DNA of 64,000 nt from Rhodobiaceae bacterium (GCA_020637985.1 JACKJK010000004.1:1-64000), one strand, 5' to 3'; positions 1 through 10,650 are shown, numbered from the stretch's first letter. The notes: generated from the letters alone by a model not told the origin. Made by a program: numbers and translations.

Positions 1-526
1 GCGCCACCTTGGGGAAAGCCAGTGCCAGCCCGTCGCGGTCCGGATAGCGCTTGGCGATCGCCGCCCCGGCATAGCGGCACGGCGCGTTCTGGCCATCGAT
101 CTTCACCGTCGCGCCGTTCTCGAAGAACATCAGCGTGCCCGCCGGCAGCATCGACAGCCGCGGCACGCCGGAGATCAGCAGGTTGGCGCCGATCCAGCGC
201 GGACTGAGGTCGTCGATGCCCATGCCTTCTGCGACCGCAGCCAGTTCGTCCGGGCTGACCAGCGACAGCTGGCGCTCGTTGCGCATCGCCGTGCCGCGCG
301 GGTACCACGGCTCGCGCGCGCCCGCCTCACGTTCGAAGCCGCGATGGCGGTCGCCGGGCACCCCCTCGAAGCCAAGCTCCAGCGCCTCGACATTCGCCGT
401 CTCGAAGTCGTCCTGCCCGAAGGCCGCATAGACCGCCTCGACGCGCCCGCTCATCGTGCGCACCGGCAGGATTTGCGGGTCATCGAAAGCCTGCCCGCGC
501 TCTGCCGTCATGTCCTGGCCGCTCAT
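1..526 (-). CDS. MOSC domain protein, C-terminus cut by window edge
   Basis: About 175 residues are visible before the left edge cuts off the C-terminus. The readable protein has the MOSC-type features: a GVPGDRHRG-like segment near residue 50, an 'IGANLLISGVPRL' core, and an 'NAPCRYAG' segment with the single conserved Cys expected to bind sulfur. MOSC domains occur in molybdenum-cofactor sulfurases and in YiiM-type proteins that handle Moco-dependent reduction of N-hydroxylated compounds; the substrate cannot be told from this piece. The ATG ending at 526 follows a strong purine-rich Shine-Dalgarno (GGGGAGGG), which fixes the start. It runs away from the downstream DUF2798 gene's start and could share a transcript with it. 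Confidence 0.8.
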   Translation of the reverse strand, partial: MSGQDMTAERGQAFDDPQILPVRTMSGRVEAVYAAFGQDDFETANVEALELGFEGVPGDRHRGFEREAGAREPWYPRGTAMRNERQLSLVSPDELAAVAEGMGIDDLSPRWIGANLLISGVPRLSMLPAGTLMFFENGATVKIDGQNAPCRYAGAAIAKRYPDRDGLALAFPKVA

Positions 527-568
527 GCCGCCCTCCCCCTTCGTGTGGTTCACCGCGTGAACGTTCTC

Positions 569-811
569 TCACGGATTCGCCGGCACGCCGTCCAGCCAGC
601 GCACCACCCGTTCCGTCACATAGCGCGCCGGGCCTTGCGCGATCAGGGCGGCGATCGTCGCGCCGGGAAAGGCAACCGCCCAGGCGGCCATCCAGGCATG
701 CAGGAAATCGGGCGGCAGGCCGATGTTCATCGCCGTCACAACCCCAGACATGAGGAAGCTCATGATGAACGCCATCACCGTCGGAAAGATGATCTTCGCC
801 TTGCCCGTCAT
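569..811 (-). CDS. DUF2798 small membrane protein
   Basis: The product is 80 residues with two predicted membrane helices (about residues 8-28 and 40-62) and a short basic/acidic C-terminus. The layout and the 'FPTVMAFIMSFLMSGVVTAMN' opening match the DUF2798 family of two-helix inner-membrane proteins, whose function is unknown. It lies just upstream of the MOSC gene on the same strand (42 bp gap), so the two may be cotranscribed. A GGAG element precedes the ATG. Confidence 0.7.
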   Translation of the reverse strand: MTGKAKIIFPTVMAFIMSFLMSGVVTAMNIGLPPDFLHAWMAAWAVAFPGATIAALIAQGPARYVTERVVRWLDGVPANP

Positions 812-912
812 GCCCTGCCACTCCGCCCTGCCCCGCTCTGCAAACCCGAATTGACAATGACAGACAAGGCAGCAAGAAATGCGTGTCCGTCAATCCTTTC
901 AGGGGGCACACC

Positions 913-1230
913 ATGAACCGTATCACGCTCGCCGCGGCCGCCGCCTTCGCCCTTGCCGCAACGGCTGCGACCTCTGGCGAAATCCCTGCGCAGGGCCCCA
1001 TGTCGCCAGCGCAGCTGCAGCTTTCCGCCAGCGTCGGCCAGGACTTCTGCCTGACCTGCCAGGGCGAGGAGCCGAAGAACGGCCGCTACACCTGCTGGGA
1101 CGCCACCGGCCTCGAACTCGCCATCCGCGTCGCCGGCGACGTCAAGTGCGCCGCCAGGCACGGCAATCCGATGTACACCATCGGCAACGGCAAGTGCGCC
1201 ACCAAGAAATACTGCCACACGATCGAGTAG
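913..1230 (+). CDS. Small secreted Cys-rich protein, unknown function
   Basis: The product is 105 residues. It begins with a clear Sec signal peptide (MNRIT followed by an Ala-rich hydrophobic stretch to about residue 21). The mature part is about 84 residues and contains six cysteines (FCLTC, YTC, VKC, GKC, KYC), which would allow three disulfides in the periplasm or outside the cell. I chose the ATG at 913 rather than the in-frame codon at 883 because AGGGGG lies just upstream and the signal peptide then starts properly. I do not recognise the family. It stands alone, divergent from the DUF2798 gene and followed by a strong terminator. Confidence 0.65.
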   Translation: MNRITLAAAAAFALAATAATSGEIPAQGPMSPAQLQLSASVGQDFCLTCQGEEPKNGRYTCWDATGLELAIRVAGDVKCAARHGNPMYTIGNGKCATKKYCHTIE

Positions 1231-1271
1231 GCCCGCGCGGGCGCGATCGATCGGGCATCGCGACAATGCTG

Positions 1272-1298
1272 AACGGGCGGCCATCGGCCGCCCGTTTT
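1272..1298. terminator. Rho-independent terminator between convergent genes
   Basis: A perfect 11-bp stem (1272-1282 and 1286-1296) with a 3-nt loop is followed on the plus strand by TTTT-GG-TTTT. It lies between the convergent Cys-rich protein gene and ettA. A four-A run borders it on the other side, so it may work in both directions. Confidence 0.85.
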
Positions 1299-1308
1299 GG
1301 TTTTCGCC

Positions 1309-2958
<1,650 letters not shown>

Positions 2959-3147
2959 GACGCGTCACGTGCTCCGTGCGATGAGGGGAAGCGGCAGCGC
3001 GCACGCCGCCTGCAATGCTGTTGCACGCGATGTAGCGTTTCGGCGCCGCGAAGACAATCGGCCGCGGCCCTCGTTGTCCGCACAATCGTCACAAGTTAGG
3101 CTTGCCCGGTCCATTCCCCCGCCATGATTTCGGTTGAATGAAGCGCC

Positions 3148-5367
3148 ATGGCTGACGCAACGGCAATGAAGGTCTTCATCTCCTACTCGCGCAAGGACCG
3201 CGAGTTCGTCGCGCGCGTCGTCGATGCGCTCGAGGCGACCGATGGCATCGAGGTCTTCCGCGACACCGACGACATCCTGCCAACCGAAGAGTGGCAGGAG
3301 CGGCTGGAACAACTGGTCCGCGAGGCGGACACGGTCGTCTTCGCGCTCAGCCCGCACTCGGCAAAATCGCAGGTCTGCGCCTGGGAAGTCGAACTTGCCG
3401 AAAGCCTCAACAAACGGATCGCGCCCGTTGTCATCCGCGATGTCGAGGGCGAGGATATTCCGCCGGCGCTGGCGAAGCTCAACTATATCTTCTTCACCAA
3501 CAGACGCGAGTTCGACCGCTCCATCGGCAACCTCGTTGCCGCACTCAACACCGACATCGGTTGGATCCGCGAGCATACCCGCCTGGCCGGCCTGGCGCGC
3601 CGCTGGGACCTGCGCGAACGCCCGCAGATCAACGTCCTGCGCGGCGCCGATCTCAAGGCCGCCGAGGAGTGGATCGCGACCCAGCCGCGCAACGCCCCCG
3701 CGCCGACCGAACTGCACCATGCCTTCGTGCAGGCAAGCCGCCATGCGGCGACGCGCCGCCAGCGCATCGCGGTCGGTGGCTCGCTGGCGGCTGCCGTCTT
3801 CGCCCTGCTGCTCGCCGGCTATGCCTTCGTGCAGCAGCGCGCGGCCGAGAGCGCGCTGAGGACGGCAACGGATTCGGCCAACCGCATGGTTTTCCAGCTC
3901 GCGGAAAAGTTCGAGAAGGCGCCTGTCCCAGGGCGCATCATCGAGTCCATATTGGATGAAGCACGCGGGCTTCAGGATGAATTGTCGGCGAATTTCCCCG
4001 GCGATCCGCAACTCCTGCGCAGCAGGGCCGTCGCGGTCACAAAGCTTGGCGACGTCTATGCTCGCCTGGACGACCTCGCCACCGCCAAGACCGCCTATGA
4101 AGAAGGGCTGTCGATCGCGCGGACGCTTGCTTCAGCCGACACCGCCAGCGCCAGCAGACAGCGCGATGTCGCGGTTATACTCGAAAAGATTGCCGAGGCA
4201 CGGCTTTGGGAGGGAGACCTTTCCGGTGCGCGCGCGGCATATGAGGAAGGCCTGAAAATCATGCGGGCCTTTGCCAGGCGCGATCCCGAAAGCAAGGACT
4301 GGCAGCGCGATACCGCCGTCATGCGTGACAAGATCGGCGATATCTTGATGCATGAGGGCAAGGACGCGGAAGCCCTCGCGATGTACCAGGAAAGCCTCCG
4401 GACCAGACGCGAACTTGCCGCGCACGAGCCTGACAACGCCGAATGGCAGCGCGACGTGTCCGTCGGTCTCGACAACATCGGCGAGTTGCGGATGCGCAAA
4501 GGCGACTTCAAAGGCGCTGGCGAGGTCTACCAGGAGAGCTTGAAGATCAGGCGCGCGCTGGCTGAACGCGATCCATCGAATACGCAATTGCAGCGCGATA
4601 TCTCGGTCAGCCTTGAGCGGATAGGCGATGTGCGGGCGAACGAAGGCGCTTCCGAGTTGGCCCTCAAGGCCTATGAGGAAAGCCTCGGCATCGCGCGCGC
4701 ACTGATCGAGCACGATGGTGCGAACACGCAATGGCAACGCGATATCACGCTTGTACTCGACAAGATCGGGGTCTTCCGCCTGCAGGCTGGAAACGTGGAC
4801 GGCGCGGTGAAGGCCGCCGAGGAAAGTCTCGGGATGCGGCGCGCGCTGGCCGAACGCGATCCTGCAAACGCGGAATGGCAGCGCGATGTCGCCATCAGCC
4901 TGCAGAAGATCGGCGATATTCGCACCCAACAGGGCGATGACGAGGGCGCTCTCGAATATTTCCAGGAAAGCCTGCGGATATGTCGCGAACTGCTCGCGCG
5001 CGAACCGGCAAACGTCGACTGGCAACGCAGCGTTGCCATGAACTTCTACAGGGTCGGAGATGCCCGGTTGAAACTGGGGCAGACACAGGCTGCATCCTCC
5101 GCCTATCGCGCAAGCCTGGAGATGGCACGCGCGCTCGTCGCCAACACCCCCGGCAATGCCAGATCGCAGATCGAGCTCGTGATTTCCCTGTTCAGGATCG
5201 CGAATATCGCAACCGACACATACGAGAAGCGAACGGCGCTGGAGGAGGCCCTCGGTATTCTGGTGCCCTTGGAAACCGACGGCGCGCTGACCGCACAGCA
5301 GAAAGACTGGCCCGACATCCTGCGCAAGATGATTGCCGGTCTGCCCGCTGAAACCGCGGCACAATAA
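3148..5367 (+). CDS. TIR domain protein with membrane anchor and TPR repeats
   Basis: The product is 739 residues. Residues 7-135 form a TIR domain: the KVFISYSRKDREF opening, the FRDTDD loop, and 'SQVCAWEVEL', in which Glu80 occupies the position of the catalytic glutamate of NAD-cleaving TIRs. One membrane helix follows at about 208-228. Residues 290-700 hold about eight tandem tetratricopeptide-like repeats of 48 residues, each with a WQRDV-x4-KIGD / EESLxxRRALAERDP pattern. The predicted topology is a cytoplasmic TIR and a TPR region on the other side of the membrane. Bacterial TIR proteins often act as NADases in phage defence or signalling, but no partner genes such as Thoeris or CBASS components are nearby. 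The ATG at 3148 has a weak ribosome site, and Met7 (3166) is an alternative start. Confidence 0.82.
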   Translation: MADATAMKVFISYSRKDREFVARVVDALEATDGIEVFRDTDDILPTEEWQERLEQLVREADTVVFALSPHSAKSQVCAWEVELAESLNKRIAPVVIRDVEGEDIPPALAKLNYIFFTNRREFDRSIGNLVAALNTDIGWIREHTRLAGLARRWDLRERPQINVLRGADLKAAEEWIATQPRNAPAPTELHHAFVQASRHAATRRQRIAVGGSLAAAVFALLLAGYAFVQQRAAESALRTATDSANRMVFQLAEKFEKAPVPGRIIESILDEARGLQDELSANFPGDPQLLRSRAVAVTKLGDVYARLDDLATAKTAYEEGLSIARTLASADTASASRQRDVAVILEKIAEARLWEGDLSGARAAYEEGLKIMRAFARRDPESKDWQRDTAVMRDKIGDILMHEGKDAEALAMYQESLRTRRELAAHEPDNAEWQRDVSVGLDNIGELRMRKGDFKGAGEVYQESLKIRRALAERDPSNTQLQRDISVSLERIGDVRANEGASELALKAYEESLGIARALIEHDGANTQWQRDITLVLDKIGVFRLQAGNVDGAVKAAEESLGMRRALAERDPANAEWQRDVAISLQKIGDIRTQQGDDEGALEYFQESLRICRELLAREPANVDWQRSVAMNFYRVGDARLKLGQTQAASSAYRASLEMARALVANTPGNARSQIELVISLFRIANIATDTYEKRTALEEALGILVPLETDGALTAQQKDWPDILRKMIAGLPAETAAQ

Positions 5368-5454
5368 GCTCCACCCGTTCCCCGCGACATCGCGCTGCAA
5401 TTGTCCTATCGTAACGGCATTGAGTGATGCTCAACCCGCACCGGGAGCGTGCCC

Positions 5455-6069
5455 ATGGCCATCATCGGACCCACCGATCGCATCAAGCCGCTGAGGGAGG
5501 GCAGTTTCTTCTGCCCCAGGTGCAACGACGAGACGACCTACCGCGCCAAGGAGGTCCGGCGCTGGTTCTCGCTGATGAACATGCCTGTGCTGCCGCTGAG
5601 CGCCCCCGAAGGCGTCGTCGAATGCACCATCTGCAACGGCACCTACGAACTCAACGTGCTCGACGCCACCCTCAACGACGACGAACAGGCGTTCCTCGCC
5701 AATTTCGAGCAGGCGATCCTGCACGCCATGCTGCTGCTGATGATGTCGGACGGACACATCGACGATGCCGAGGTGAAGACCATCGTCGAAGTCTACGCCA
5801 AGCTCACCGACAAGCACCTGACCCGCGAGGACGTCGTCTCCCACGCCGAGCACGCGCTCGCCGCCGGCCACACGCTCAACGACTACGTCGCCTCGATTGC
5901 CGATGTCCTAAACGACGACGGCAAGCGCCTCATCATCCGCTCCATGGCGCTGGTCGCAAACGCCGACGGCAGGATGGAGCCGGGCGAACGCGAGACGATC
6001 GTCGAATGCGCCGGCATCATCGGGCTGGCACGCACGACTGCTCTGGCCCTGCTCGACGACCCATCCTGA
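5455..6069 (+). CDS. Zinc-ribbon plus TerB-domain protein
   Basis: The product is 204 residues. The N-terminal third has two CxxC pairs (FCPRCND and ECTICNG), which make a zinc ribbon. Residues of about 80-200 form an all-helical TerB/DjlA-like domain with two repeats of the acidic motif (MSDGHIDDAEVKTI and NADGRMEPGERETI). These domains bind metal ions and are found in tellurite-resistance-type and phage-defence-associated proteins. No other ter genes are seen. I preferred the ATG at 5455 to an in-frame GTG two codons earlier because GGGAG (5443-5447) is 7 nt upstream of it. The gene lies 87 bp after the TIR-TPR gene on the same strand. Confidence 0.75.
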   Translation: MAIIGPTDRIKPLREGSFFCPRCNDETTYRAKEVRRWFSLMNMPVLPLSAPEGVVECTICNGTYELNVLDATLNDDEQAFLANFEQAILHAMLLLMMSDGHIDDAEVKTIVEVYAKLTDKHLTREDVVSHAEHALAAGHTLNDYVASIADVLNDDGKRLIIRSMALVANADGRMEPGERETIVECAGIIGLARTTALALLDDPS

Positions 6070-6094
6070 CTCCGGTATCCGGCAGCCGCGCCGG

Positions 6095-7081
6095 TCAGCT
6101 TTTCGCCGCGAGCCCGCGCTCGTAAGCCCCGACCGTCTCCCCCGCACCGTGGCCGCGTTCCTTCAGCGCCTTCAGGATGGCGACGAGGTTGCCGTCACGC
6201 AGGCGCATCAGCTCGCGGATCGAGTGCTGGCCGGACTGCGCGTCGGACTGCCCGGCGATGGTCTCGATCAGCGCGTCGTCGAGATCGGGCACGTCCATCA
6301 GCTTCGTCCATGGCCACGACAGGCACGGGCCGAACTGCGCCAGGAAGTGGCGCATGCCGCCATCGCCGCCGGCAATGCGGTAGGTTTCGAACAGCCCCAT
6401 CTGCGCCCAGCGCAGGCCGAAGCCGTAGCGGATCGCATCGTCAATGTCCTGCGTCGTCGCCACGCCGTCCTTCACCAGCCACAGCGATTCCCGCCACACC
6501 GCCTCCAGCAGCCGGTCGGCGATGAAGGCCTCGATTTCCTTGCGTACCAGAAGCGGCTTCATGCCGAGCCCGGCATAGAACGCCATCGCCGCATCGACGG
6601 TGGCTTGCGCGGTCTTCTCGCCGCCGACGATCTCCACCAGCGGCAGCAGGTAGACCGGGTTGAAGGGATGGGCGACGACGAGGCGCTGCGGATGCGCCAT
6701 CTTCGCCTGCAGGTCGCTCGGCATGATGCCGGAGGTGGACGAGGCGATGATGGCCTCGGGCGTGACGGCCGCTTCCACCTCGGCATAGACCGCCTGCTTG
6801 ATGTCGAGGCGTTCGGGCACCGATTCGACGATGAGGCCGGCACCGGCCACCGCCTCGCCGATCGAGGCGGCAAGCGTCAGCCTGCCCTCGCGTGGCAGCG
6901 GCACATCGACAAGATCGGCCCACGCGGCGCGCGCATTGGCAAGCGCCGCCTCGACGAATTCGCCGGCTGCCGGCGAGGGATCGCTCAGCGCCACATCGAT
7001 GCCGTTCATCAGCAGCCGCGCCGCCCAGCCCGCGCCGATGACCCCGCCGCCGATGCAGGCGGCCTTCGTGATTTCGCCCAT
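6095..7081 (-). CDS. lcdH: L-carnitine 3-dehydrogenase (3-hydroxyacyl-CoA dehydrogenase fold)
   Basis: This 328-residue NAD-dependent dehydrogenase oxidises L-carnitine to 3-dehydrocarnitine in the cytosol. It has an N-terminal Rossmann motif GGGVIGAGWA (11-20), the catalytic 'HPFNPV' (His138, with Glu150 nearby) and 'SSTSG' at 114-118, as in the 3-hydroxyacyl-CoA dehydrogenase family. The extended C-terminal 'GLRWAQMGLFETYRIAGG' segment is characteristic of carnitine dehydrogenases. It follows the BKACE gene by only 4 bp, and in known carnitine clusters that enzyme cleaves dehydrocarnitine. The substrate assignment rests on family resemblance plus this pairing. Confidence 0.85.
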   Translation of the reverse strand: MGEITKAACIGGGVIGAGWAARLLMNGIDVALSDPSPAAGEFVEAALANARAAWADLVDVPLPREGRLTLAASIGEAVAGAGLIVESVPERLDIKQAVYAEVEAAVTPEAIIASSTSGIMPSDLQAKMAHPQRLVVAHPFNPVYLLPLVEIVGGEKTAQATVDAAMAFYAGLGMKPLLVRKEIEAFIADRLLEAVWRESLWLVKDGVATTQDIDDAIRYGFGLRWAQMGLFETYRIAGGDGGMRHFLAQFGPCLSWPWTKLMDVPDLDDALIETIAGQSDAQSGQHSIRELMRLRDGNLVAILKALKERGHGAGETVGAYERGLAAKS

Positions 7082-7085
7082 GGTT

Positions 7086-7991
7086 CTACCAGCCCTTTGT
7101 CAGCTTCAGCCGGGTGCGCACCTCAGCCGCCGACAGGATGCGGCTGCCCATCCCCTCGGCGATCGCGACGGCGCGCTCGACCAGCGCGCCGTTGGTCGCC
7201 AGCACGCCCTTGTCGAGCCAGATGTTGTCCTCAAGCCCGACGCGGATGTTGCCGCCCGCGAGCACCGCAAGTGCTGCGTAGGGCAACTGGTTGCGGCCGA
7301 TGGAGAAGGCCGAGAAGGTCCAGTCCGCCGGCAGGTTCGCGGTCAGCGCCAGCAGCGTCTGCAGGTCGTCCGGCGCTCCCCACGGAATGCCCATGCACAA
7401 CTGCACCATGACCGGGTGTTCCAGCAGCCCCTGGCCGTCCAGCCACTTGGCCAGCAGCAGGTGGCCGGTATCGAAGATCTCGATCTCCGGGCGCACGCCA
7501 AGCTCGCGGATGCCCGCCGCCATCGCCTTCAGCATGGCCGGCGTGTTGGTCATCACGTAGTCGCCCTCGCCGAAGTTCATGGTGCCGCAGTCGAGGGTAC
7601 AGATCTCCGGCCGCAGGCGCGCGACATGCTCCAGCCGCTCGCTGGCGCCGGCCATGTCGGTACCCGCTGGCGACAGCGGCAGCGGTTGTTCGGTCGAGCC
7701 GAGCGTCAGGTCTCCGCCCATGCCGGCGGTGAGGTTGAGCACGACGTCGACGCCCGACGCCGCGACGTGCTCCACCACTTCCTCGTAGAGCTCGACCCGG
7801 CGCGCGCCCTTCCCGGTTTCGGGGTCGCGGACGTGGATGTGCGCGATCGCGGCTCCCGCGTTGGCCGCCTCGATCGCCGCGTCGGCGATCTGGCGCGGCG
7901 TGACGGGAACCTTGTCCGAGCGCCCCGTGGTGTCGCCCGCGCCGGTGACGGCGCAGGTGATGAAGACGTCGCGGTTCGGTGTCAGTCCCAT
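7086..7991 (-). CDS. BKACE-family beta-keto acid cleavage enzyme, probably dehydrocarnitine-specific
   Basis: The product is 301 residues, a zinc-dependent TIM-barrel of the 3-keto-5-aminohexanoate cleavage family. These enzymes condense a beta-keto acid with acetyl-CoA and split it into acetoacetate and a new CoA thioester. With dehydrocarnitine the products would be acetoacetate and betainyl-CoA. Visible motifs are 'HIHVRD' (His51 and His53, zinc ligands) and 'VGLEDNIW' near the C-terminus (family Glu ligand). The ATG at 7991 has GGAGG directly upstream, whereas the frame extends open to 8081 without a good start. It is the first gene of a two-gene unit with lcdH. A betainyl-CoA thioesterase is not seen nearby. 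Confidence 0.85.
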   Translation of the reverse strand: MGLTPNRDVFITCAVTGAGDTTGRSDKVPVTPRQIADAAIEAANAGAAIAHIHVRDPETGKGARRVELYEEVVEHVAASGVDVVLNLTAGMGGDLTLGSTEQPLPLSPAGTDMAGASERLEHVARLRPEICTLDCGTMNFGEGDYVMTNTPAMLKAMAAGIRELGVRPEIEIFDTGHLLLAKWLDGQGLLEHPVMVQLCMGIPWGAPDDLQTLLALTANLPADWTFSAFSIGRNQLPYAALAVLAGGNIRVGLEDNIWLDKGVLATNGALVERAVAIAEGMGSRILSAAEVRTRLKLTKGW

Positions 7992-8430
7992 GGCCCCCTC
8001 CGGTTGACCGGTGCACCGGGCGAACGCGCGCCGCGCGTGCGCGTCACGCACCGATGGCTGCTCCCTGCGAGCATGCAGCACAATGAGGCTTCGCCACCGC
8101 TGCGCCTAGTGCAATTCCAGGAAAAACGCGTGCGGTTTTCCATCCGGAATTACGTGAAAACGGAAGCTTTGAGCATTTCTGCTATTCAAGAGGAATCGAA
8201 AGTGCTCCGAGCGGAAATCGCCACAGGCTGGCCGAAAAGCGATGCCGCGAGGGGCATGGTTGTCAACGCCTCCCCGGCGCGCCGGCGCTCTTGCCGTCAT
8301 CGATGCACCGCTGTCGCGGCACCGGAAGCAGGCCAGAGGAAAAACTTATGGCCGCCATGCGGGGAACACCCTTGATCGCCGCGCGCAATCCTGTCCAGAT
8401 CGCGAAAACACCTGTCCCGGGAGAACCGCC
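7992..8430. promoter_or_regulatory. Divergent intergenic region with imperfect stem
   Basis: This is 439 bp between the carnitine pair (minus) and the zinc dehydrogenase (plus), with no credible gene. It contains an imperfect nested inverted repeat, AATTCC at 8113 with GGAATT at 8146 and GGAAAA at 8120 with TTTTCC at 8136, followed by an AT-richer stretch to about 8215. It could hold both promoters and an operator. No regulator gene for the carnitine unit is adjacent. Confidence 0.35.
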
Positions 8431-9588
8431 ATGAACGCCAGGCCCGATATTCGCGTCACCACCTATGCCGGCCCCGGCGCCGAGCCGGAAATGCGCGTCG
8501 TGCCGTGGCCCGCCGTGCCGAAGAAGGGCGCGCTCATCAAGATCGGCGCCTGCGGGGTCTGCGGCACCGACCAGCACATTCTCAAGGGTCACTGGCCCAA
8601 GCCGCTGCCGTGGCCGTTCACGCTCGGTCACGAACTGGCCGGCGTCATCGTCGAGATCGGCCCGGAGCTGAAGACCGACTATTCCGGCAAGCCGATCGGC
8701 GTGGGTTCGAAGCTGATGCTGCCGCCGCTGATGCCGTGCGGCTTCTGCGACTGGTGCAAGAAGTACCCCGAGAGCGCCAACAAGTGCCTGACCCCGGTCT
8801 ACTACGGGCGCTACCTCGGCTTCGACAAGCCGCCGCACCTGTGGGGCGGCTGGGCCGAATATGTCTTCGTCGACCTCGACGAACTGCCCGGCACCAAGAT
8901 CTACAAGCTGCCCGACGACATGTCGCTGCGGCTGGGCTCGCTATCGGAACCGCTGACCTCCTGCATCCGCGCCTTCAACCGCGCCAGGCGCGCCGGCGGC
9001 TTCAACTGGAACGACACGGTGGTGATCCAGGGCACCGGGCCGATCGGCATTCTCGCGGTCGCAGCCGCACAGGAGATGGGCGCGGGCCGCGTCATCGCGG
9101 TGGGCGCGCCGGAAGAACCGCGCCTCAAGCTCGCCCGCAAGTTCGGCGCCGAGGCGACCGTCAACATCGAGGAGTTCACGACCGCCGAAGCACGCATCAA
9201 GGCGGTGCGCGACATCGTCGGCGGCTATGGCGCCGACCTCGTCATGGACTGCTCCGGCCACCCCACCGCCGGCCCCGAAGGCATCGAGTTCCTGCGTGAC
9301 GGCGGCACCTACGTCGAGATGGGTCAGTTCACCGATGCCGGGTCGATCATGACCAGCTGGCACCGCATCTGCACCAAGGACCTCAACGTGCTCGGCTCGT
9401 GGGCGTTCACCGCCAACGATCTGCCGCTCGGCGTCGAGATGCTCTATCACGCGCGCGACAAGTACCCCTGGCTCGACATGCAGACGCCGTTTCCCTTCAC
9501 CCTCGACGGGGTCAAGGACGCGGTCGCACAGGCGATGGCGATGAAGACGGTGAAGTCGACGATCCTGCCGTTCCCGGACCTCGACTGA
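8431..9588 (+). CDS. Zinc-dependent alcohol/threonine-type dehydrogenase
   Basis: The product is 385 residues of the medium-chain zinc dehydrogenase family. The catalytic zinc site is 'CGVCGTD' (Cys44) and 'GHE' (His67, Glu68). The structural zinc loop has Cys103, Cys106, Cys109 and Cys119. A Rossmann domain follows ('QGTGPIGILAVAAAQEMG'). The long insert with 'YYGRYLGFDKPPHLWGGWAEYV' resembles threonine- and polyol-type dehydrogenases rather than simple alcohol dehydrogenases. The substrate is unknown. GGGAG precedes the ATG at 8431. The gene is divergent from the carnitine unit and convergent with arsP, so it is probably monocistronic. Confidence 0.75.
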   Translation: MNARPDIRVTTYAGPGAEPEMRVVPWPAVPKKGALIKIGACGVCGTDQHILKGHWPKPLPWPFTLGHELAGVIVEIGPELKTDYSGKPIGVGSKLMLPPLMPCGFCDWCKKYPESANKCLTPVYYGRYLGFDKPPHLWGGWAEYVFVDLDELPGTKIYKLPDDMSLRLGSLSEPLTSCIRAFNRARRAGGFNWNDTVVIQGTGPIGILAVAAAQEMGAGRVIAVGAPEEPRLKLARKFGAEATVNIEEFTTAEARIKAVRDIVGGYGADLVMDCSGHPTAGPEGIEFLRDGGTYVEMGQFTDAGSIMTSWHRICTKDLNVLGSWAFTANDLPLGVEMLYHARDKYPWLDMQTPFPFTLDGVKDAVAQAMAMKTVKSTILPFPDLD

Positions 9589-9609
9589 CGGCTTTCGTCC
9601 CGGTACGGC

Positions 9610-10638
9610 TCACGCCGCCCACAGCTGGAACGCGATGCCCGACAGAACGGCGCCCGTCAGCGAGCAGGCGATGTAGAGCGCGAAGGTCTGCTTCTTCGCC
9701 AGCGCCCACACCGCGATCGCGGCGGGGATCGAGGTGACGCCGCCGGCGATCAGGAAGGCCATCGCCGCGCCCGGCGCCATGCCCTGCTCCACCAGCCCGC
9801 CGACCAGCGGCAGGGCGGCATAGCCGTTGAGGTAGGCCGGCACGCCGACGAGGCTGGCGGTGAAGATCGTGGCGAAACCGCCATCGCCGACGAAGCGCTG
9901 CACCAGTTCGCCCGGCACATAGGCGAGCATCAGCGATTCCAGCAGGTAGGCGAGGAACAGCCATTTCCCGAGGAAGAACAGCGTCGAGCCGGCCGCGCCA
10001 GTGAACTTCGCGACGCGTTCGCTGTCGCCCCAGAACGCCCAGACGATGTCCTTGCGGTTCCTGACCGACGACGCGCCGCAGCCGCCGTTGCCGACACCCT
10101 CGCGCAGCGGATCGCCGAGGAAGCCGGAGTGCGTCAGCGCGAAAGTTGCAAAGCCGCCAAGCAGGCCGACGCCGATGGCGGCAAGCGTCTTGGCGACTGC
10201 GAAGTCGAAGCCGAGCGTGCCGGTGGTCAGCGCGAACATGGACGGGTCCATCAGCGGCGAGGCGAGCCAGAACGCCATCACCGGGGCGAGCGGCACGCCC
10301 ATCGACAGGAGCGCGGCGATGATCGGGATGACGCCGCACGAGCAGAACGGCGACAGCGCCCCGAACAGGCTCGCAACCGCGACCATGCGCACCTCGCGGC
10401 CGATGAAGGCGCGCGCGATCAGCGTGTCGGCGCCGGTCGCCTTGGCGCCGGCAGCAAGCAGGATGGACAGCAGCAGGAACGGCAGGACGTTGACGAAGGC
10501 GGCGATCGCAAAGCGCAGGCTCGGCATGAACTGATGCGGCGCGAAGGCGGCAAGACCCGCAAGCACCACGAGTATGGCGACGACCGCCGCATCGAGCGGC
10601 GGCAGGCGGCGGGCACGGATGGCTTCGACGAATGACAT
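9610..10638 (-). CDS. arsP: ArsP-type permease (DUF318 family)
   Basis: This 342-residue inner-membrane protein has about eight to ten hydrophobic helices and a cytoplasmic loop around residues 180-215. The diagnostic 'SPFCSCGVIP' motif (Cys99, Cys101) is present; in ArsP the paired cysteines are implicated in efflux of trivalent organoarsenicals such as methyl-As(III) and roxarsone. A cysteine-bearing arsR gene lies 12 bp upstream on the same strand, which supports a metalloid-induced two-gene operon. Not every DUF318 permease has been shown to move arsenic, so the substrate is inferred. Confidence 0.8.
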   Translation of the reverse strand: MSFVEAIRARRLPPLDAAVVAILVVLAGLAAFAPHQFMPSLRFAIAAFVNVLPFLLLSILLAAGAKATGADTLIARAFIGREVRMVAVASLFGALSPFCSCGVIPIIAALLSMGVPLAPVMAFWLASPLMDPSMFALTTGTLGFDFAVAKTLAAIGVGLLGGFATFALTHSGFLGDPLREGVGNGGCGASSVRNRKDIVWAFWGDSERVAKFTGAAGSTLFFLGKWLFLAYLLESLMLAYVPGELVQRFVGDGGFATIFTASLVGVPAYLNGYAALPLVGGLVEQGMAPGAAMAFLIAGGVTSIPAAIAVWALAKKQTFALYIACSLTGAVLSGIAFQLWAA

Positions 10639-10650
10639 GTGCGTTGGATC

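Noticed and set aside
4000..5200. Regular ~144-bp DNA repeats, considered as a CRISPR-like or satellite array
   Set aside because: The period is 48 codons and reads as TPR units within one open frame, so it is protein repetition, not an array.
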